Below, in pieces: positions 4,607-6,754 of a stretch of DNA of 6,754 nt (within the stretch, counting starts at the first letter, position 1; each line of letters opens with the position of its first letter). The notes under the pieces were generated by a model, which was given only the letters and a program-made list of their open reading frames with translations, was not told where the DNA came from and made no database searches. Source of the stretch: Cellvibrionales bacterium (GTDB lineage Bacteria; Pseudomonadota; Gammaproteobacteria; Pseudomonadales; UBA7434); contig JABIQF010000099.1 of assembly GCA_018668095.1 (NCBI GenBank), positions 1 through 6,754 of the forward strand, in the 5' to 3' direction. Position numbers and translations under genes: made by a program.

Positions 4607-6754
4607 ATGAGATTTTCTAAATATATCCAAGCGCCAGCCTTACTTATGGCCATCTGTGCGGCATCTTATGTTAACGCAGAAGCTGTTAATTTTAGCTTTA
4701 CTCCAACTGATGCTGCCGATAATGCTTCTGGACAAAACGCTTTAACTTATACTGCGACTTCTGGCTCGGGTATTAGTTATACCTTAACCGTAACGGGTAC
4801 CTCTTCTGCGGGCGGTGATATTCGTCTGACTAAATCATTGGGCGCTAATAGCTCGGGTGATCCACTTATTCAGGGTATTGGTGTTTCACCTTTTGGTGAA
4901 GAACCTGCCGATAGAAATATTACAGAAGGCGAGGGTTTAAATTTTGTATTAACCAACGCTGCCGGTGCGCAAGTACCTTTTTCTAATGTGGCGTTTCAAA
5001 CAGCTACTTCAAGTTATATGTATGGTAACGAGCGTGCGTCGCTTGTGGTTAATGGCAATACTTATACCGTTAAAGGAACTTCTTCATCTGTTCCAACAAT
5101 TGATGAATCGAATGTTGGCGGTGGTGCCAACGCAACCGGTTGGGGTAGCGAGTTATCATCTAATTTTTCTTTGACAGCCGCCCAGGGGTTTACCCCCACG
5201 ACTGCCACTGAGCCAACCATTACTAGCTACAGAGTGACAACATTAAGTATTGATGTTGATCCGGATATCGATGGTGACGGTTTTAATAATGGAGTCGATA
5301 CTTGTCCGGCAGTAGCAAGTGCTGTTCAGACTGATACTGACGCAGATGGTCTGGGTGACCCTTGCGACGATGATGTCAATGGCGACGGTACAGCTAACAT
5401 TACTTTTCAGTTTGGTCCAACCTACGACTCTAGTTTGCAGTACAACGGCAGTGTTTTTGGGCAAGACTCGTTAACATTTACTTCGCCTTCTGGTGACTAC
5501 ATCTTAACGGTTCGAGGTTCTTCAACGAGTAATCCTTCAATAGGGACAGCGGCTCTAGCCAATGTGACTTCTAGCAATGCACCTCAAGGTTTAGGGATCA
5601 ATGATGGTGACGGTGATATGAGTGTAAGAGCCTTAGCTTACGACTCAACTACCTCGCTAAACCTTGTGCCAGAAACAGCACAAGATGAGACCTTCCATTT
5701 TAGTCTTACGAATGCAGCGGGTAATGCTATTCCGTTTTCTGGCATTGGTTTTCAAACGCCAGCATCAGACTATATGGCAACTAATGAGCGTATGAATCTT
5801 GTTGTTAATGGCAACTCATACATTGTTAAAGGTTATTCCTTTGGTAGCCGAGGGACTTTAACTGATCCATCCACATGGCCAGTTATTGATGAAACTTACG
5901 TTGGTGGTGATACAAATGCAGTGGGTTGGGGCAGTGAGTTAGCTTCTAACTTCTCATTAGCTGCTGCTGTTGCTTATACCTCGCCTTCGGCAAGTACGGA
6001 TACGATTACCTCATACAAGCTAGCTAGTCTGTCGATTGTTGTGGTTCAAGATCCAGACGCTGATGGCGTGAACAACAGTGACGATAACTGTCCTGCTGTT
6101 GCTAATACGAATCAGGCTGATGCCGATGGTGATGGCATAGGTGATGCCTGTGATTCTGACCCAGACGGTGATGGTTTAGTACAGCTACAGTTTGATTTTG
6201 CCCCTGAATTTGATGCTAACTTACCTTACGGTGGCAGTGTGTTTGGTCAAAGCTCTTTAGCTTTCACTTCGGGTGACTACACGCTAACAGTTAGTGCATC
6301 TACTGACGGTGTGGCTTCGCTTATTGCTAAGCAAACAGCTGATACAACGACGTATTCGCTACAAGGCGGCGTTCAGAAAACAGGTATACCAACCGGTTTG
6401 GGTGTTAAAGATGCCGCTGGTGGTGATAATAGTTGGTTAATTACCGGCAATGAAAAATTAAGCTTTGCATTGTCTGACAGTAATGGCCCTGTGCCGATGA
6501 AAAATATTCGTTTCCAAACGGCTTATTCTGGCCATCTGTTTGCGAATGAGACGGCTACCGTCACCTTAAATGGTACTAACTATGGTATGACAGGTGCGGA
6601 TCGTGGTCTTGCTGATGGTGTGCAAGGTAACGAAGCAGCAGGGGTTGTTAACTCTGATGCGCCTTATTTAAGTGGTGATCTAGCATTGTTGGCGACGGGT
6701 GCAAGTTGGGCTAATCAATCAGCTACAAGCTTCACTTTGCTTCCTGGTATCAAA
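4607..6754 (+). CDS. Secreted multidomain protein: three copies of the PEP-CTERM-neighbour domain joined by thrombospondin type-3 linkers (3' end outside window)
   Basis: The frame is open for 716 codons to the last base with no stop, so the C-terminus is missing. The ATG is 6 bases after AGGGG (4596-4600). Residues 1-24 are a signal peptide (R2, K5, hydrophobic core, VNA|E). Domain 1 is about 25-215, domain 2 about 264-481 and domain 3 about 525 to the edge. Each has GLGV or GIGV, a GE.L.F.L strand, V.F....FQT, a NER or NET turn (141-143, 393-395, 647-649), a VVNG..Y strand, and in domains 1 and 2 GWGSEL (W179, W441) followed by SNFSL. The same pattern occurs once in the upstream PEP-CTERM protein. 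The linkers (216-263 and 483-524) are thrombospondin type-3 repeats holding the only Cys of the mature part: 233/253 and 495/515. A cell-surface or matrix role is inferred from this build and from the neighbour. I do not recognise the domain family. A C-terminal sorting tail is expected past the edge but not seen. Confidence 0.85.
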   Translation, partial: MRFSKYIQAPALLMAICAASYVNAEAVNFSFTPTDAADNASGQNALTYTATSGSGISYTLTVTGTSSAGGDIRLTKSLGANSSGDPLIQGIGVSPFGEEPADRNITEGEGLNFVLTNAAGAQVPFSNVAFQTATSSYMYGNERASLVVNGNTYTVKGTSSSVPTIDESNVGGGANATGWGSELSSNFSLTAAQGFTPTTATEPTITSYRVTTLSIDVDPDIDGDGFNNGVDTCPAVASAVQTDTDADGLGDPCDDDVNGDGTANITFQFGPTYDSSLQYNGSVFGQDSLTFTSPSGDYILTVRGSSTSNPSIGTAALANVTSSNAPQGLGINDGDGDMSVRALAYDSTTSLNLVPETAQDETFHFSLTNAAGNAIPFSGIGFQTPASDYMATNERMNLVVNGNSYIVKGYSFGSRGTLTDPSTWPVIDETYVGGDTNAVGWGSELASNFSLAAAVAYTSPSASTDTITSYKLASLSIVVVQDPDADGVNNSDDNCPAVANTNQADADGDGIGDACDSDPDGDGLVQLQFDFAPEFDANLPYGGSVFGQSSLAFTSGDYTLTVSASTDGVASLIAKQTADTTTYSLQGGVQKTGIPTGLGVKDAAGGDNSWLITGNEKLSFALSDSNGPVPMKNIRFQTAYSGHLFANETATVTLNGTNYGMTGADRGLADGVQGNEAAGVVNSDAPYLSGDLALLATGASWANQSATSFTLLPGIK
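4679..5251 (+). repeat. Domain copy 1 of the multidomain protein
   Basis: Residues 25-215 begin with the strand VNFSFTP and end with the ITSYRVTTLSIDV strand. Key points are GIGV, YGNERASLVVNG (139-150) and GWGSEL (178-183). It is most like copy 2, with which it also shares IDE..VGG(G/D).NA before GWGSEL. Synonymous codons differ widely between copies 1 and 2, so the duplication is not recent. Confidence 0.8.
5252..5395 (+). repeat. Thrombospondin type-3 linker 1
   Basis: Residues 216-263 read D.DPDIDGDG...GVDTCP, then DTDADGLGDPCDDD.NGDG, with Cys 233/253. It is a calcium-binding rod by family precedent and runs directly into the first strand of domain copy 2. Confidence 0.8.
5396..6049 (+). 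repeat. Domain copy 2 of the multidomain protein
   Basis: Residues 264-481 start with the strand ITFQFGP and SVFGQDSLTFTS, and end with ITSYKLASLSIVV. Key points are GLGI, ATNERMNLVVNG around 391-402, and GWGSEL with W441. It is longer than copy 1 because of extra loops around the GDGDMSVRALAYDS stretch and the TDPSTWP stretch. Confidence 0.8.
6053..6178 (+). repeat. Thrombospondin type-3 linker 2
   Basis: Residues 483-524 read PDADGVNNSDDNCPAVANT, then DADGDGIGDACDSDPDGDG, with Cys 495/515. The DNCPAVANT core matches units in the beta-helix protein (DNCPAVANT at 749-757), so these rods share ancestry across the two genes. Confidence 0.85.
6179..6754 (+). repeat. Domain copy 3 of the multidomain protein (cut by window edge)
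   Basis: Residues 525-716 start with LQFDFAPEFD and SVFGQSSLAFTS, which match copy 2 closely, then diverge. The NER turn is NET (647-649). The GWGSEL..NFSL stretch is replaced by GASWANQSATSFTLL near the edge. The final YR..(x)LSI strand would fall just outside the window. Confidence 0.75.

Noticed and set aside
4965..5174. Plus-strand frame inside domain copy 1
   Set aside because: It is out of frame with the conserved domain and has no ribosome binding site.

Overview
The window reads as DNA from an AT-rich, probably marine, polysaccharide-degrading Gammaproteobacterium. This is inferred from three things: a sulfatase beside a secreted beta-helix glycan-active protein, thrombospondin type-3 (calcium-binding) repeats, and a typical gammaproteobacterial PEP-CTERM tail of the form VPVPAAAWLFGS...RKR. 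No marker gene or rRNA is present, so the genus cannot be fixed. All recognisable genes are on the + strand.

Layout: (1) 1-363 is the C-terminal end of a family S1 sulfatase that starts left of the window. (2) 364-663 is a leader/regulatory gap with a 12-bp inverted repeat and a possible terminator or attenuator hairpin. (3) 664-3210 is a complete 848-residue secreted right-handed beta-helix protein. A CBM4/9-like carbohydrate-binding module is spliced into its C-terminal cap motif, followed by thrombospondin type-3 repeats and a membrane-anchoring C-terminal sorting tail. (4) 3211-3606 is a gap with an array of near-palindromic sites. (5) 3607-4332 is a 241-residue PEP-CTERM protein of unrecognised family, ended by a strong intrinsic terminator. 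(6) 4333-4606 is a gap with a second cluster of the same sites. (7) 4607-6754 is a long open frame (716 codons, no stop before the edge) for a secreted protein with three copies of the domain found once in the preceding PEP-CTERM protein, joined by thrombospondin type-3 linkers.

How the genes fit together (inference): the sulfatase and beta-helix/CBM protein suggest attack on a sulfated, probably algal, polysaccharide. The last two genes look like envelope or matrix proteins built from one shared adhesive-type domain. The most interesting signals are that four-copy domain family, which I do not recognise, and a recurring TTTTG(A/T)(A/T)ACAAAA-like site. The site lies upstream of all three complete or 5'-complete genes and is spaced at 20-21 bp in two of the gaps. 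It hints at one regulator controlling the set.
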